From Streptomyces tauricus (GTDB lineage: Bacteria; Actinomycetota; Actinomycetes; Streptomycetales; Streptomycetaceae): 64,000 bases of DNA. The DNA lies in assembly GCF_014650955.1 (NCBI RefSeq), contig NZ_BMVY01000004.1, positions 124,001 to 188,000 on the forward strand, read 5' to 3'. Position numbers and translations under genes: made by a program. This document shows, in pieces, positions 8,359 through 16,166 of the stretch; position 1 is the first letter of the stretch, and each line of letters starts with the position of its first letter. The notes under the pieces were generated by a model. That model did not search any database and was not told the DNA's origin. It saw only the letters and a program-made list of their open reading frames with translations.

Positions 8359-9195
8359 TCAGACCTTCCACACGCCGGCCGCCGCGTGCTCCCGGGCGAA
8401 GTCCGCGAAGTCGCGCGGCGCACGGCCCAGGACCTCCCGCACCCCGTCCGTGGTCCGCGCGTTGTGCCCGTCGAGCAGCCCGTCGAAGACCTCCTCCATG
8501 AAAGCGACCTCCTCGGGCGGCAGCCCGAACCCGGCCAAAATCGCCCCGTACTCCTTCGTCGGCACCGGCACGTACCGGATCTCCCGGCCCGCCGCGGCGG
8601 AGATCTCCGCCATGGCCTCACGGAACGACAGCAGCCGCGCCCCCGTGATCTCCAGCGTCCGCCCCGCGTACGAGGAGTCGGCCAGCGCCTCCACCACGAC
8701 CTCCGCGAGATCGCGCGCGTCGATGAACGGCACCGGCACCTCGCCCGCCGGGAAGACGAACTCGCCGCCGCGCACCCCGTCGAGCAGCAGGCCCTCGCTG
8801 AAGTTCTGGAAGAACCAGTCGGCCCGCACCACGGTCCACTCGGCCCCCGACTCGCGCAGCGCCCGCTCGGCCGGCTCCGCCTGGCGCTCCCCGCGCGCCG
8901 ACAGCAGCACCAGCCGGCGTACACCGAGATCCTGGGCCCGCCGGGCGAACGCGGCGACGTTCTCGGCCGCGCCCGGCGCACCGACGTCCGGCGCGTACGC
9001 CAGATACGCCGCGTCGGCCCCGCGCAGCGCCTCGTCCCACGTCGAGGGGTCGTACCAGTCGAAGCGCACCTCACCACTGCGCGAAGCGGCCCGTACACGG
9101 AAGCCCGCGGCCTTCGCCGCCTCCGCCACCTGACGCCCGGTCCTGCCCGAGGCGCCCGTCACCAACACCGTCCCGTTGCGCGTGTTCTCCGTCAT
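8359..9195 (-). CDS. NmrA-like NAD(P)-binding oxidoreductase/regulator
   Basis: A 278-residue atypical short-chain dehydrogenase (NmrA/NAD(P)H-binding, QOR2-like). The N-terminus VLVTGASGRTGRQVAEAAK is a Rossmann GxxGxxG motif; downstream are VVRADWFFQNFSEGLL and PVPFIDARDLAEVVVEAL, typical of this family. There is no YxxxK catalytic pair, so it may act as a quinone/NADPH reductase or a redox sensor. The first Met of the conserved part (9195) is chosen because longer starts would run into the promoter and start of the divergent AraC gene. The AraC-type gene 80 nt away is a natural candidate regulator of this gene, which is a common arrangement. Confidence 0.9.
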   Translation of the reverse strand: MTENTRNGTVLVTGASGRTGRQVAEAAKAAGFRVRAASRSGEVRFDWYDPSTWDEALRGADAAYLAYAPDVGAPGAAENVAAFARRAQDLGVRRLVLLSARGERQAEPAERALRESGAEWTVVRADWFFQNFSEGLLLDGVRGGEFVFPAGEVPVPFIDARDLAEVVVEALADSSYAGRTLEITGARLLSFREAMAEISAAAGREIRYVPVPTKEYGAILAGFGLPPEEVAFMEEVFDGLLDGHNARTTDGVREVLGRAPRDFADFAREHAAAGVWKV

Positions 9196-9275
9196 GGACC
9201 CAGTCAACGGCCGCCCGCCGCAAGGGAACATCGCTGAACCTCTCGTTCCCATAAGAGCGCGTCTACTCTGGGGCC

Positions 9276-10235
9276 ATGGACGCACTCGCAGGCCTTCTGG
9301 AGGGTCCACGCGCGCGTGGCGCCTTCATGATCCGGGCGTGCTTCGAACCGCCCTGGTCCCTCCGGATCGAGGACCGCGCCCCGCTCACCGTCATGCTGAT
9401 GATCCGCGGTGAGTCCTGGATCACCCCCGACGCGGGCGAGCCCGTGCTGCTGCGGGCCGGCGACCTCGCCATCGCGCGCGGCCCCGACCCGTACACCTGC
9501 GCCGACGACCCCGCGACGCCGCCGATCGCGGTGATCCTGCCGGGGCAGAAGTGCGTCTACCCGGACGGGCGCTCGATGCGCGGCCACATGGACCTCGGCG
9601 TCCGCACCTGGGGACAGCGCCTCGACGGTTCCATGGTGATGCTGATCGGTACGTACCCGGTGCGGGGCGAGGTCAGCGGGCGGCTGCTCGACGCGCTGCC
9701 GCCGGTGCTGACGCTCACCTCCGACGTGTGGGAGTGCCCGCTGACCCCGCTGCTGACCGAGGAGATCGTGCGCGACGAACCCGGCCAGGAGGTGGTCCTC
9801 GACCGGCTGCTCGACCTGCTGGTCATCGCCGCGCTGCGGGCCTGGTTCTCGCGCCCGGAGGCCGCGGCGCCCACCTGGTACCGGGCGCTCGCCGACCCGG
9901 TCGTCGGCCGTGTGCTGCGGCTCGTCCAGGACGACCCGGCCCACCCCTGGACGGTCGCCTCCCTCGCGACGAAGGCCGGTGTCTCGCGGGCCGCGCTCGC
10001 CCGCCGCTTCAGCGAACTCGTCGGCGAGCCCCCGATGACGTACCTGACCGGCTGGCGCCTCGCCCTCGCCGCCGACCGGCTGCGCGACACCGACGACACC
10101 CTGGAGGCGATCGCCCGCCAGGTGGGCTACGGCAGCGCGTTCGCCCTGTCCAGCGCGTTCAAGCGGGTGCACGGGATCAGCCCGCAGGAGCACCGGACGC
10201 GGGCGGGCCGTCCTGCGATCGGCGTACCCTTCTGA
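9276..10235 (+). CDS. AraC-family regulator with N-terminal cupin domain
   Basis: A 319-residue regulator: residues about 10-190 form a cupin-type sensor ([34 protein letters not shown]), and about 215-310 are the AraC double helix-turn-helix with [20 protein letters not shown], then [20 protein letters not shown] and [13 protein letters not shown]. Family members with this cupin usually control a divergent oxidoreductase, here the NmrA-like gene. A TACTCT hexamer at 9263-9268 lies seven nt before ATG 9276, suggesting a leaderless start. Two nt separate its stop from the next regulator, so the two are probably co-transcribed. Confidence 0.92.
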   Translation: MDALAGLLEGPRARGAFMIRACFEPPWSLRIEDRAPLTVMLMIRGESWITPDAGEPVLLRAGDLAIARGPDPYTCADDPATPPIAVILPGQKCVYPDGRSMRGHMDLGVRTWGQRLDGSMVMLIGTYPVRGEVSGRLLDALPPVLTLTSDVWECPLTPLLTEEIVRDEPGQEVVLDRLLDLLVIAALRAWFSRPEAAAPTWYRALADPVVGRVLRLVQDDPAHPWTVASLATKAGVSRAALARRFSELVGEPPMTYLTGWRLALAADRLRDTDDTLEAIARQVGYGSAFALSSAFKRVHGISPQEHRTRAGRPAIGVPF

Positions 10236-10237
10236 CC

Positions 10238-10999
10238 GTGGCCGAGTTGTACGTGGGGTCGTACGCCGAGTCGTCGCCGGGGCCGTACAGGGAGCGGGCG
10301 TCGCGGCTCGCCGGTGCGGTCGTGTGGACCCGTACCGCCGTGCCGGGTGACGCGGCGCCGGTACTGCCCGACGGCTGCATGGACCTGTTGTGGACCGAGG
10401 GCCGGCTGTTCGTGGCGGGGCCCGACACGCGTGCGTACGTGAGCGGGAGCGGGAGCGATGTTCCCGGATCTGGAGCTGGGGGTGCGCGGCGGTACGCGGG
10501 GGTCCGGTTCTTTCCCGGCAGCGCGCCCTCCTGTCTCGGAGTGCCCGCCCACGAACTGCGTGACCGGCGTGTCGACCTCGCGGAGCTGTGGGACGCGGGC
10601 CAGGTGCGGCGGCTCACCGAGCGGGTCGACGCGGCGGCCGATCCCGCCGCCGCGCTGGAGGCGGTGGCCGTACGGCGGGCGGCCGACGCCGAGCCGCCCG
10701 ACCCGCGGCTGAGGGCCGTCGTCGCGGGGCTGTCCACGGGGTGGTCCGTCGCCTCCACGGCTCAGCGGGTGGGGTGGAGCGAGCGGCAGTTGCACCGGCG
10801 GGCGCTGGCCGCGTTCGGGTACGGGCCGAAGACCCTGGGGCGGGTGTTGCGCCTGCAGCGGGCGTTGGCGCTGGCGCGGGGTGGGGTGGGGGCGGCGGAG
10901 GTGGCGGTGGTCGCGGGGTACGCCGATCAGGCGCATCTGGCGCGGGATGTGCGGGAGTTGGCGGGGGTGCCGTTGGGGGTGCTGTTGCGGGCGCGGTGA
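10238..10999 (+). CDS. AraC-type regulator with DUF6597-like N-terminus
   Basis: A 253-residue regulator. The N-terminal part (ending near PDGCMDLLW and [10 protein letters not shown]) is the sensor-like domain found in a class of actinobacterial AraC proteins. The C-terminus has the helix-turn-helix region [20 protein letters not shown] and [18 protein letters not shown], with the family ending [20 protein letters not shown]. The GTG start at 10238 lies two nt after the preceding AraC stop with no Shine-Dalgarno, implying translational coupling. The last 150 codons are unusually G-rich on the coding strand. The ligand is unknown. A bare Ser/Gly stretch ([14 protein letters not shown]) sits in the sensor part. 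Confidence 0.82.
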   Translation: MAELYVGSYAESSPGPYRERASRLAGAVVWTRTAVPGDAAPVLPDGCMDLLWTEGRLFVAGPDTRAYVSGSGSDVPGSGAGGARRYAGVRFFPGSAPSCLGVPAHELRDRRVDLAELWDAGQVRRLTERVDAAADPAAALEAVAVRRAADAEPPDPRLRAVVAGLSTGWSVASTAQRVGWSERQLHRRALAAFGYGPKTLGRVLRLQRALALARGGVGAAEVAVVAGYADQAHLARDVRELAGVPLGVLLRAR

Positions 11000-11027
11000 T
11001 CGGCTGCGGCCCGTTGGGGTGCTGGTC

Positions 11028-11204
11028 GCGCAGTTCCCCGCGCCCCTAAAAGATTGCGCCGTTCCCCGCGCCCCTATAGGCGAAGGGTTGCGCCGTTCCC
11101 CGCGCCCCTGAAGGTGAAGGGTTGCGCCGTTCTCCGCGCCCTTGAAGACAAAAGATTGCGCCGTTCCCCGCGCCCCTAAAAGATGCGCCGTTCCCCGGGC
11201 CCCC
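11028..11204 (+). repeat. Six-copy array of the dispersed GC-rich element
   Basis: Six copies of GCGC(C/A)GTTCCCCGCGCCCCT start at 11028, 11056, 11090, 11124, 11158 and 11185, with periods of 28, 34, 34, 34 and 27 and a short A/G-rich linker after most copies. The last copy is truncated (CCCCGGGCCC). The same 20-mer occurs in single or paired form at 16049, 16121, 35821, 35849, 53471, 53550 and 53629. It lies only between genes here. It is not a CRISPR: the linkers are short and similar to each other. Confidence 0.9.
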
Positions 11205-11218
11205 GGCAGGCCCGGCGG

Positions 11219-11638
11219 TTATGGGGTGTTGAGGTGGGCGAAGAGGTCCACGGCGTTGTCGTCCGGGTCGTGGATCACGGCGTAGCGCATGCCCCAGGGG
11301 GCGTCGAACGGCTTCAGTTCCGTCGTGTGGCCCGCGGCCAGCAGCGCTTCGTACGTGGTGTCGACGTCCGCGGGGCTGTCGCACAGGAAGGCCAGTGCGA
11401 CCCGGCCGCCGGCCGTCGGGGGCCGCCAGTCGGGGTGGAACGAACGGATCGTGTCCTCGGTGTCGAGCGCGAAGCGCAGCCCGCCGGGCAGTTGTGCCTC
11501 GACGTGCGGCGCGCTCTCCGCGCCCTCGGGGAATTCCAGCCCCAGACGGCGGTAGAAGGCGAGCGACGCGGCCATGTCGGAGACGACGAGGCCGATGAGA
11601 TCGAATCGTGGAGTCGGTGGAGTGGTGGGTGAAGTCAT
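11219..11638 (-). CDS. VOC (glyoxalase/bleomycin-resistance-like) family protein
   Basis: A 139-residue vicinal-oxygen-chelate fold protein. It opens FDLIGLVVSDMAASLAFYRR, the usual first beta-alpha unit, and closes MRYAVIHDPDDNAVDLFAHL, the usual last one. Family proteins bind a divalent metal or a small ligand and may act as lyases, isomerases, dioxygenases or drug-binding proteins. The exact activity cannot be told. ATG 11638 is the only reasonable start. It lies 72 nt downstream of the ABC permease gene on the same strand but has no obvious link to it. Confidence 0.88.
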   Translation of the reverse strand: MTSPTTPPTPRFDLIGLVVSDMAASLAFYRRLGLEFPEGAESAPHVEAQLPGGLRFALDTEDTIRSFHPDWRPPTAGGRVALAFLCDSPADVDTTYEALLAAGHTTELKPFDAPWGMRYAVIHDPDDNAVDLFAHLNTP

Positions 11639-11710
11639 GGGACCACCGTAAGGATCGCGGTGGTCCCTGGTCTTGAAGGAATCGGACGTCCCACGGAGGT
11701 TGCCCCGGGG

Positions 11711-12502
11711 CTACTTCGTGTCGCGGTTGAACTGTGAGGTCGACCAGTAGTACCCGAGCGCCGCCAGTCCCAGGCACCAGGCCACCGCCAGCCACCCGTT
11801 GTGGCCGATCTCGGTGCCCAGCAGCAGACCGCGCAGGGTCTCGATGGCCGGGGTGAAGGGCTGGTACTCGGCGATCGGCTGGAACCAGCCCGGCATCGTG
11901 TCGGCCGGGATGAACGCGCTGGAGATGAGCGGCAGGAGGATCAGCGGCATGGCCATGTTGCCGGCCGCCTCGGCATTCGGGCTGGCCATGCCCATACCGA
12001 CCGCGATCCAGGTCAGCGCCAGGGCGAACAGGGCGAGCAGCCCGAACGCCGCGAGCCATTCGAGGGCCGTGGCGTCGGTGGACCGGAAGCCGATGGCCAC
12101 ACCGACGGCCCCGACGAGGACCAGACTGGCGAGCACTTGCAGGACGCTGCCGACGACATGCCCGATGAACACCGATCCGCGGTGGATCGCCATCGTCCGG
12201 AAGCGGGCGATGATGCCCTCGTTCATGTCGGTCGCGACGGACACCGCGGCCCCGATCACGGTGCTGCCGATGGTCATCAGCAGGATGCCCGGGACGAGAT
12301 AGGCGATGTACTCGGACCGGTCGGCGCCGCCGTCCCCGATCCCGGCGCTCATCACGTCGCCGAAGATGTAGACGAAGAGCAGGAGCAGCATCACCGGGGT
12401 GAGGAGCAGGTTCAGGGTGAGGGACGGGTAGCGCCGGGCGTGCAGGAGGTTGCGGCGCAGCATGGTGGCCGAGTCGCGGACGGCGAGGGAGAGGGTACTC
12501 AT
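11711..12502 (-). CDS. ABC-2 type transporter permease (DrrB-like)
   Basis: A 263-residue membrane protein with about six hydrophobic segments (LLLTPVMLLLLFVYIFGDVM, LVPGILLMTIGSTVIGAAVS, GLLALFALALTWIAVGMGMA). The ABC-2 signature includes DMNEGIIARFRTMAIHRGSV and SSAFIPADTMPGWFQPIAEY. It is the membrane half of a DrrAB-type exporter for a drug, lipid or antibiotic-like molecule. Its ATG overlaps the TGA of the ATPase gene by 4 nt, so the two are translationally coupled. The substrate is not known; the locus is controlled from the divergent regulator side rather than from a biosynthetic cluster. Confidence 0.93.
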   Translation of the reverse strand: MSTLSLAVRDSATMLRRNLLHARRYPSLTLNLLLTPVMLLLLFVYIFGDVMSAGIGDGGADRSEYIAYLVPGILLMTIGSTVIGAAVSVATDMNEGIIARFRTMAIHRGSVFIGHVVGSVLQVLASLVLVGAVGVAIGFRSTDATALEWLAAFGLLALFALALTWIAVGMGMASPNAEAAGNMAMPLILLPLISSAFIPADTMPGWFQPIAEYQPFTPAIETLRGLLLGTEIGHNGWLAVAWCLGLAALGYYWSTSQFNRDTK

Positions 12503-13518
12503 CGGACGTTCTCCTTGGGCTGGTCGCTCTGGCTGGGATTGCTGGGACGGCTGGGGACGTCGGCGGTGTCGCCGGTGCCGGACCCGGTGCTGGTGCTGCT
12601 GGTGAGGGCGAAGAAGACGTCGTCGAGGTCGGGGGTGTGCACGGTCAGTTCGTCGGCTTCGATGCCCGCGGCGTCGAGCCGGTCGAGGACGGCGCGCAGT
12701 TCACGCTGGCTGCCGTCGCTGGGGATCTGCAGGGCGAGTGCTTCGTCGTCGAGGGCGACGTCGTGCAGGGCGGCGGCAGCGGCCCGGTAGGCGTCCGGGT
12801 CGGCGAACCGCAGGCGGACGTGGCCGCCGGGGACGAGTCGCTTGAGTTCCTCGGCGCTTCCCTCGGCGGCGATGCGGCCGTCGTGGAGGACGGCGATGCG
12901 GTCGGCGAGCTGGTCGGCCTCTTCGAGGTATTGCGTGGTGAGGAAGACGGTGACGCCGCCGGTCACGAGCTCGCGGATGATCTGCCACATGGTGTGGCGG
13001 GAGCGGGGGTCGAGGCCGGTGGTGGGTTCGTCGAGGAAGATGATCCGCGGGCTGCCGACCAGGGTCATGGCGATGTCCAGTCGCCGCTTCATACCGCCGG
13101 AGTAGGCGGCGGCCGGCTTCTTGGCGGCCTCCACGAGGTCGAAGCGTTCGAGGAGTTCGGCGGCGACGCGCCGCCCCTCCTTCTTCGGCAGGTGGTGCAG
13201 GTCGGCCATGAGGAGCATGTTCTCCTCGCCGGTGATCAGCCCGTCGACCGCGGAGAACTGCCCGGTGACCCCGATTCCCGCCCGCACGGCCTGCGGTTCG
13301 GCATCGAGATCGTGGCCGCCGACGCGGATCGTGCCGGAGGCGGGGTCGGCGGAGACGAGGGTGGAGAGGATGTTGACGACGGTGGTCTTGCCGGCCCCGT
13401 TCGGGCCGAGCAGGGAGAAGATCGTTCCTTCCGGGACGACCAGGTCGATGCCGTCGAGCACGACCTTGTCGCCGTAGGACTTGCGCAGCCCGTGCGCCGC
13501 GATGGCCGGGTGGGTCAT
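12499..13518 (-). CDS. ABC transporter ATP-binding protein (DrrA-like)
   Basis: A 339-residue ATPase. Walker A is GPNGAGKTTVVNIL, the signature is YSGGMKRRLDIA, Walker B is RIIFLDEPTTGLDPRSRHT and the switch histidine region reads VFLTTQYLEEADQLADRIAV. The C-terminal 110 residues are the DrrA-type extension, ending in a Ser/Gly/Thr-rich tail over the overlap with the permease gene. It powers export with the coupled permease. ATG 13518 is preceded by GAAGGAGC. The upstream gap holds a low-complexity run of GGTCAACGGGGCAACG-like units with no evident gene. Confidence 0.95.
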   Translation of the reverse strand: MTHPAIAAHGLRKSYGDKVVLDGIDLVVPEGTIFSLLGPNGAGKTTVVNILSTLVSADPASGTIRVGGHDLDAEPQAVRAGIGVTGQFSAVDGLITGEENMLLMADLHHLPKKEGRRVAAELLERFDLVEAAKKPAAAYSGGMKRRLDIAMTLVGSPRIIFLDEPTTGLDPRSRHTMWQIIRELVTGGVTVFLTTQYLEEADQLADRIAVLHDGRIAAEGSAEELKRLVPGGHVRLRFADPDAYRAAAAALHDVALDDEALALQIPSDGSQRELRAVLDRLDAAGIEADELTVHTPDLDDVFFALTSSTSTGSGTGDTADVPSRPSNPSQSDQPKENVR

Positions 13519-13623
13519 GAGGGATGCTCCTTCGAGAAGCGGGTCAGCTGGTCAGCGGGACGGCGATTCAGCAGGTCGGCGGGGCAACGGGTCAACGGGG
13601 CAACGGGTCAGCGGGTGAGCGAT

Positions 13624-14307
13624 TCAGAGACTGCGGGCGGTGATGTCGCCGTAGGACGTGGTCGCGTGGATGTTCAGACCGGCGGCGCCGTCGGAGTTCT
13701 TGAGCGCGTTGTCGATCCGCCCGAAGGCGGTACCGGCGTCCAGGGAGGCGGAGACTCCGCGGGCGGCGCCGACCGACACCTCGCCGGCCTCGGTACGCAG
13801 GACGACCGTGCCGCGTACGGCCTCGGTGATGCGGATGTCGCCCTTCTGGACGCTGATCTCCGCCGGACCGCCGAGGCGGCCGACCGAGATGTCACCGGCG
13901 AGCAGGGTGAGGTGGGCCTGCGCGGTCTCGTCGAGCTTGACCGAGCCCCGCGCCCCCTCGAAGGTGACGTCGCCCAGCCGTCCGACGCCCCGGAACTCGC
14001 CGGCGGCCGTCTTCGCCTCGACACGGGAGCCGGCGGGCAGCTGGACGGTCACCTCGACGGACCCGGAGCTGCCGAGGATCCGGTTCTTCGCGGGTGCCGC
14101 CTCGATCCGCAGGACGCCGTCGCCGTAGGTGACCTCGATCTGCTCGGCCGCCTTCACGTCCCGGCTGTTCGAGGTGTTGGCGGGCAGGACCTCGACCGTG
14201 GTGTCGGCCCGGTCGGCGGCGATGAACCGGATGCGTCCCGCGGGGATGTCGAGGACGGCGGAGACCTGGGTGGCGGTGTCGAACTTCTGCGTCGTGAACT
14301 TCTGCAT
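13624..14307 (-). CDS. DUF4097 family beta-helix protein
   Basis: A 227-residue DUF4097-type protein made of repeated short beta strands (VLRIEAAPAKNRILGSSGSV, GDISVGRLGGPAEISVQKGD, GTVVLRTEAGEVSVGAARGV). These proteins form right-handed beta-helices; their function is not established. There is no signal peptide or membrane segment. ATG 14307 is chosen because GAGGAG lies seven nt upstream, although the frame stays open 46 codons further. It is the first gene of a three-gene minus-strand unit with the DrrAB-type exporter. A DUF4097 gene divergent from a MarR-like regulator beside an ABC exporter recurs in Streptomyces and suggests stress- or ligand-induced export. Confidence 0.85.
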   Translation of the reverse strand: MQKFTTQKFDTATQVSAVLDIPAGRIRFIAADRADTTVEVLPANTSNSRDVKAAEQIEVTYGDGVLRIEAAPAKNRILGSSGSVEVTVQLPAGSRVEAKTAAGEFRGVGRLGDVTFEGARGSVKLDETAQAHLTLLAGDISVGRLGGPAEISVQKGDIRITEAVRGTVVLRTEAGEVSVGAARGVSASLDAGTAFGRIDNALKNSDGAAGLNIHATTSYGDITARSL

Positions 14308-14427
14308 CGTGCTCTCCTCTGTGTGCTTGTCGCGTGCGGTTGTTCGGTCCGCGGGTTCGCTTCCCTTGTCGGTGCGCCCGTTCGGCGTTTCCGACATTGG
14401 AAAAGCTACGTTGCGTTCATAGATGCG

Positions 14428-14443
14428 GCAACAAGCTTGTTGC
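14428..14443. promoter_or_regulatory. Palindromic operator with surrounding GTTGC half-sites
   Basis: GCAACAAGCTTGTTGC is a perfect 16-bp palindrome in the 289-bp divergent region between the DUF4097 operon and the HTH regulator. Further GTTGC/GCAAC half-sites occur near 14409, 14481, 14504 and 14525. This is the likely binding region of the adjacent regulator, controlling both directions. Confidence 0.65.
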
Positions 14444-14596
14444 ACTCCAGTGTCATAATTGCAGCTCAGGCGCCATATTTCGTTGCACTGAAACTGAATC
14501 TAACGCAACAAGCACCCCCGTGTTCGTTGCAATGTGCTTGGAGTGAACGCTATGCTCAGGGCGTCGGGACGACCGAGCACCACGAAGGGGACCGCG

Positions 14597-15331
14597 ATGC
14601 CGGGAGGCAGGCTCACTCAGCAGGAACGCCAGCAGATCGCGCTGGGGCTGGCCGACGACCTCGCGTACGCGGAGATCGCCAGACGGCTCGACCGCCCGAC
14701 CTCGACGATCACCCGCGAGGTCATGCGCAACGGCGGCCCCCTCTCCTACCGCGCCGACCTGGCCCACCGCGCCACCGAACACCGCGCCCACCGGCGCAGG
14801 GAGGCCGCGCCCCGAGGGCAGGAGGCGCTCCCGCAGGCCCACGGCCGTGACGCCGAGGCCGTACGCGAGTACGTGGAGGTGTTCACCACGCTCCTCATGC
14901 GGTCGGGCCTGCCCAAGATGACGTCCCGGGTGCTGGCGCACCTCTACACCACCGACGCGGGCAGCCTCACCGCGTCCGAACTCGTCCAGTTGCTCCAGGT
15001 CAGCCCCGCGTCCATCTCCAAGGCGGTCACGCTCCTGGAGAGCCAGGGCCTCATCCGGCGGGAGCGGGACGACCGCCGCCGCGAGCGCTATGTCGTCGAC
15101 AACGACGTCTGGTACGACGGGATGATCGCCGCCGCCCGGTCCCACGCCCAACTTGCCGAGACCGCACGGCAGGGCGTCGGCATCCTCGGCCCCGACTCCC
15201 CGGCCGCCGCCCGGCTCGAAGGCATCGCCCGCTTCGTCGACTTCGTGGGCGAGGGGATGGCCCGTGCCGCGGAACAGGCGCGCGAGGTGCTGTACACGAA
15301 GCCAGAACAGCCCACCGAACCCACGCAGTAG
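14597..15331 (+). CDS. Transcriptional regulator with IS30-like HTH and MarR/GbsR-like domain
   Basis: A 244-residue DNA-binding protein. Residues 1-60 (LTQQERQQIALGLADDLAYA, EIARRLDRPTSTITREVMRN) are a helix-turn-helix of the type seen at the N-terminus of IS30-family transposases. Residues about 95-230 are a MarR/GbsR-like winged helix (SLTASELVQLLQVSPASISK, GLIRRERDDRRRERYVVDND). There is no transposase catalytic domain, so it is a regulator. ATG 14597 with GAAGGGGACC upstream is preferred to an upstream in-frame ATG, which would lie in the operator region. It most likely represses the divergent DUF4097/ABC exporter operon. Confidence 0.85.
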   Translation: MPGGRLTQQERQQIALGLADDLAYAEIARRLDRPTSTITREVMRNGGPLSYRADLAHRATEHRAHRRREAAPRGQEALPQAHGRDAEAVREYVEVFTTLLMRSGLPKMTSRVLAHLYTTDAGSLTASELVQLLQVSPASISKAVTLLESQGLIRRERDDRRRERYVVDNDVWYDGMIAAARSHAQLAETARQGVGILGPDSPAAARLEGIARFVDFVGEGMARAAEQAREVLYTKPEQPTEPTQ

Positions 15332-15351
15332 AGACCTGGAGCCGTTTCCCC

Positions 15352-16026
15352 ATGGCAGCACAGCGCACGACATCCCACCCCCGGGTCCTCGTGTACACAC
15401 GCACCGCGGACTACCGCCACGACTCGATACCCGACGGCACAGCCGCCGTCCGGTCGCTGGGGGCCGAGCACGGCTTCACCGTCCACGCGACGGAGGATCC
15501 CGGTTTCTTCGACGTCCCCGTGGGCCCGTACGCGGCCGTCGTCTTCCTCTCCACCAGCGGTGACGTCCTGACATCCGCGGGCCGGGAGCACCTGGCTGCC
15601 TACGTCGAGGCGGGCGGCGGTTTCGTCGGGGTGCACGCGGCGGCCTGCACGGAGTACGACTGGCCCTACTACGGCGAGCTGCTCGGGGCCCGTTTCGCCC
15701 GGCACCCCGACCACCAGCCGGGCAGGGCCGTCGTGGAGGACCACGATCATCCGGCGACCCGGCATCTGCCCGCCGTCTGGGAGTTCACGGACGAGTGGTA
15801 CGACTTCCGGACCAGCCCCCGGGGTTCGGTACGGGTACTCCTCTCCGCCGACGAGACCTCGTACGACGGAGGCGGCATGGGCAGCGACCACCCCCTGGCC
15901 TGGTGCCACCCCCAGGGCGCGGGCCGAGCCTTCTACACGGCATTGGGCCACGCCCCGGAGGCCTACAAGGACCCCAACTTCCGCACCCACCTCCTGGGCG
16001 CCATAACTTGGGCGGCCGCCTTCTAG
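15352..16026 (+). CDS. ThuA domain protein, cytoplasmic
   Basis: A 224-residue stand-alone ThuA domain (class-I glutamine-amidotransferase-like fold). Family motifs are RVLVYTRTADYRHDSIP, AAVVFLSTSGDVLT, GGGFVGVHAAACTEYDWPYY and GSDHPLAWCHPQGAGRAFYT. ThuA proteins are linked to 3-keto-disaccharide (trehalose, sucrose) catabolism. No signal peptide is visible, in contrast to the secreted ThuA fusion at 20485-22269, with which it shares most motifs. It follows the HTH regulator by 20 nt and ends before a pair of dispersed elements. The catalytic role of the family is not firmly established. Confidence 0.9.
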   Translation: MAAQRTTSHPRVLVYTRTADYRHDSIPDGTAAVRSLGAEHGFTVHATEDPGFFDVPVGPYAAVVFLSTSGDVLTSAGREHLAAYVEAGGGFVGVHAAACTEYDWPYYGELLGARFARHPDHQPGRAVVEDHDHPATRHLPAVWEFTDEWYDFRTSPRGSVRVLLSADETSYDGGGMGSDHPLAWCHPQGAGRAFYTALGHAPEAYKDPNFRTHLLGAITWAAAF

Positions 16027-16048
16027 AGGCCAAGGGAAGAGCCCCGAA

Positions 16049-16160
16049 AGGGGCGCGGGGAACGGCGCGCTCCACCACAACGAACCCGCACTTGGCATCG
16101 GCCCCCGCACCGGGCTTTTGAGGGGCGCGGGGAACGGCGCGGCCAGCCACAGCGAACCCG
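16049..16160 (-). repeat. Two copies of the dispersed GC-rich element
   Basis: AGGGGCGCGGGGAACGGCGC at 16049-16068 and 16121-16140 is the reverse complement of the element arrayed at 11028. Each copy continues into a similar tail that includes CGAACCCGCAC, so the duplicated unit is about 43 bp. They lie between the ThuA and LacI gene ends and may act in transcription termination. Confidence 0.8.
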
Positions 16161-16166
16161 CACCCC

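Noticed and set aside
11028..11204. Regularly spaced repeats resembling a CRISPR array
   Set aside because: Linkers are 7-14 nt and similar, the same unit occurs elsewhere singly, and no cas gene is present.
14597..14800. IS30 transposase fragment
   Set aside because: Only the HTH resembles IS30; no catalytic DDE region or inverted repeats are present, and the protein continues into a MarR/GbsR-like domain, so it is a regulator.
12637..14850. A 737-codon plus-strand frame opposite the ABC/DUF4097 operon
   Set aside because: Antisense shadow of the ABC ATPase and DUF4097 genes with no recognisable domain.
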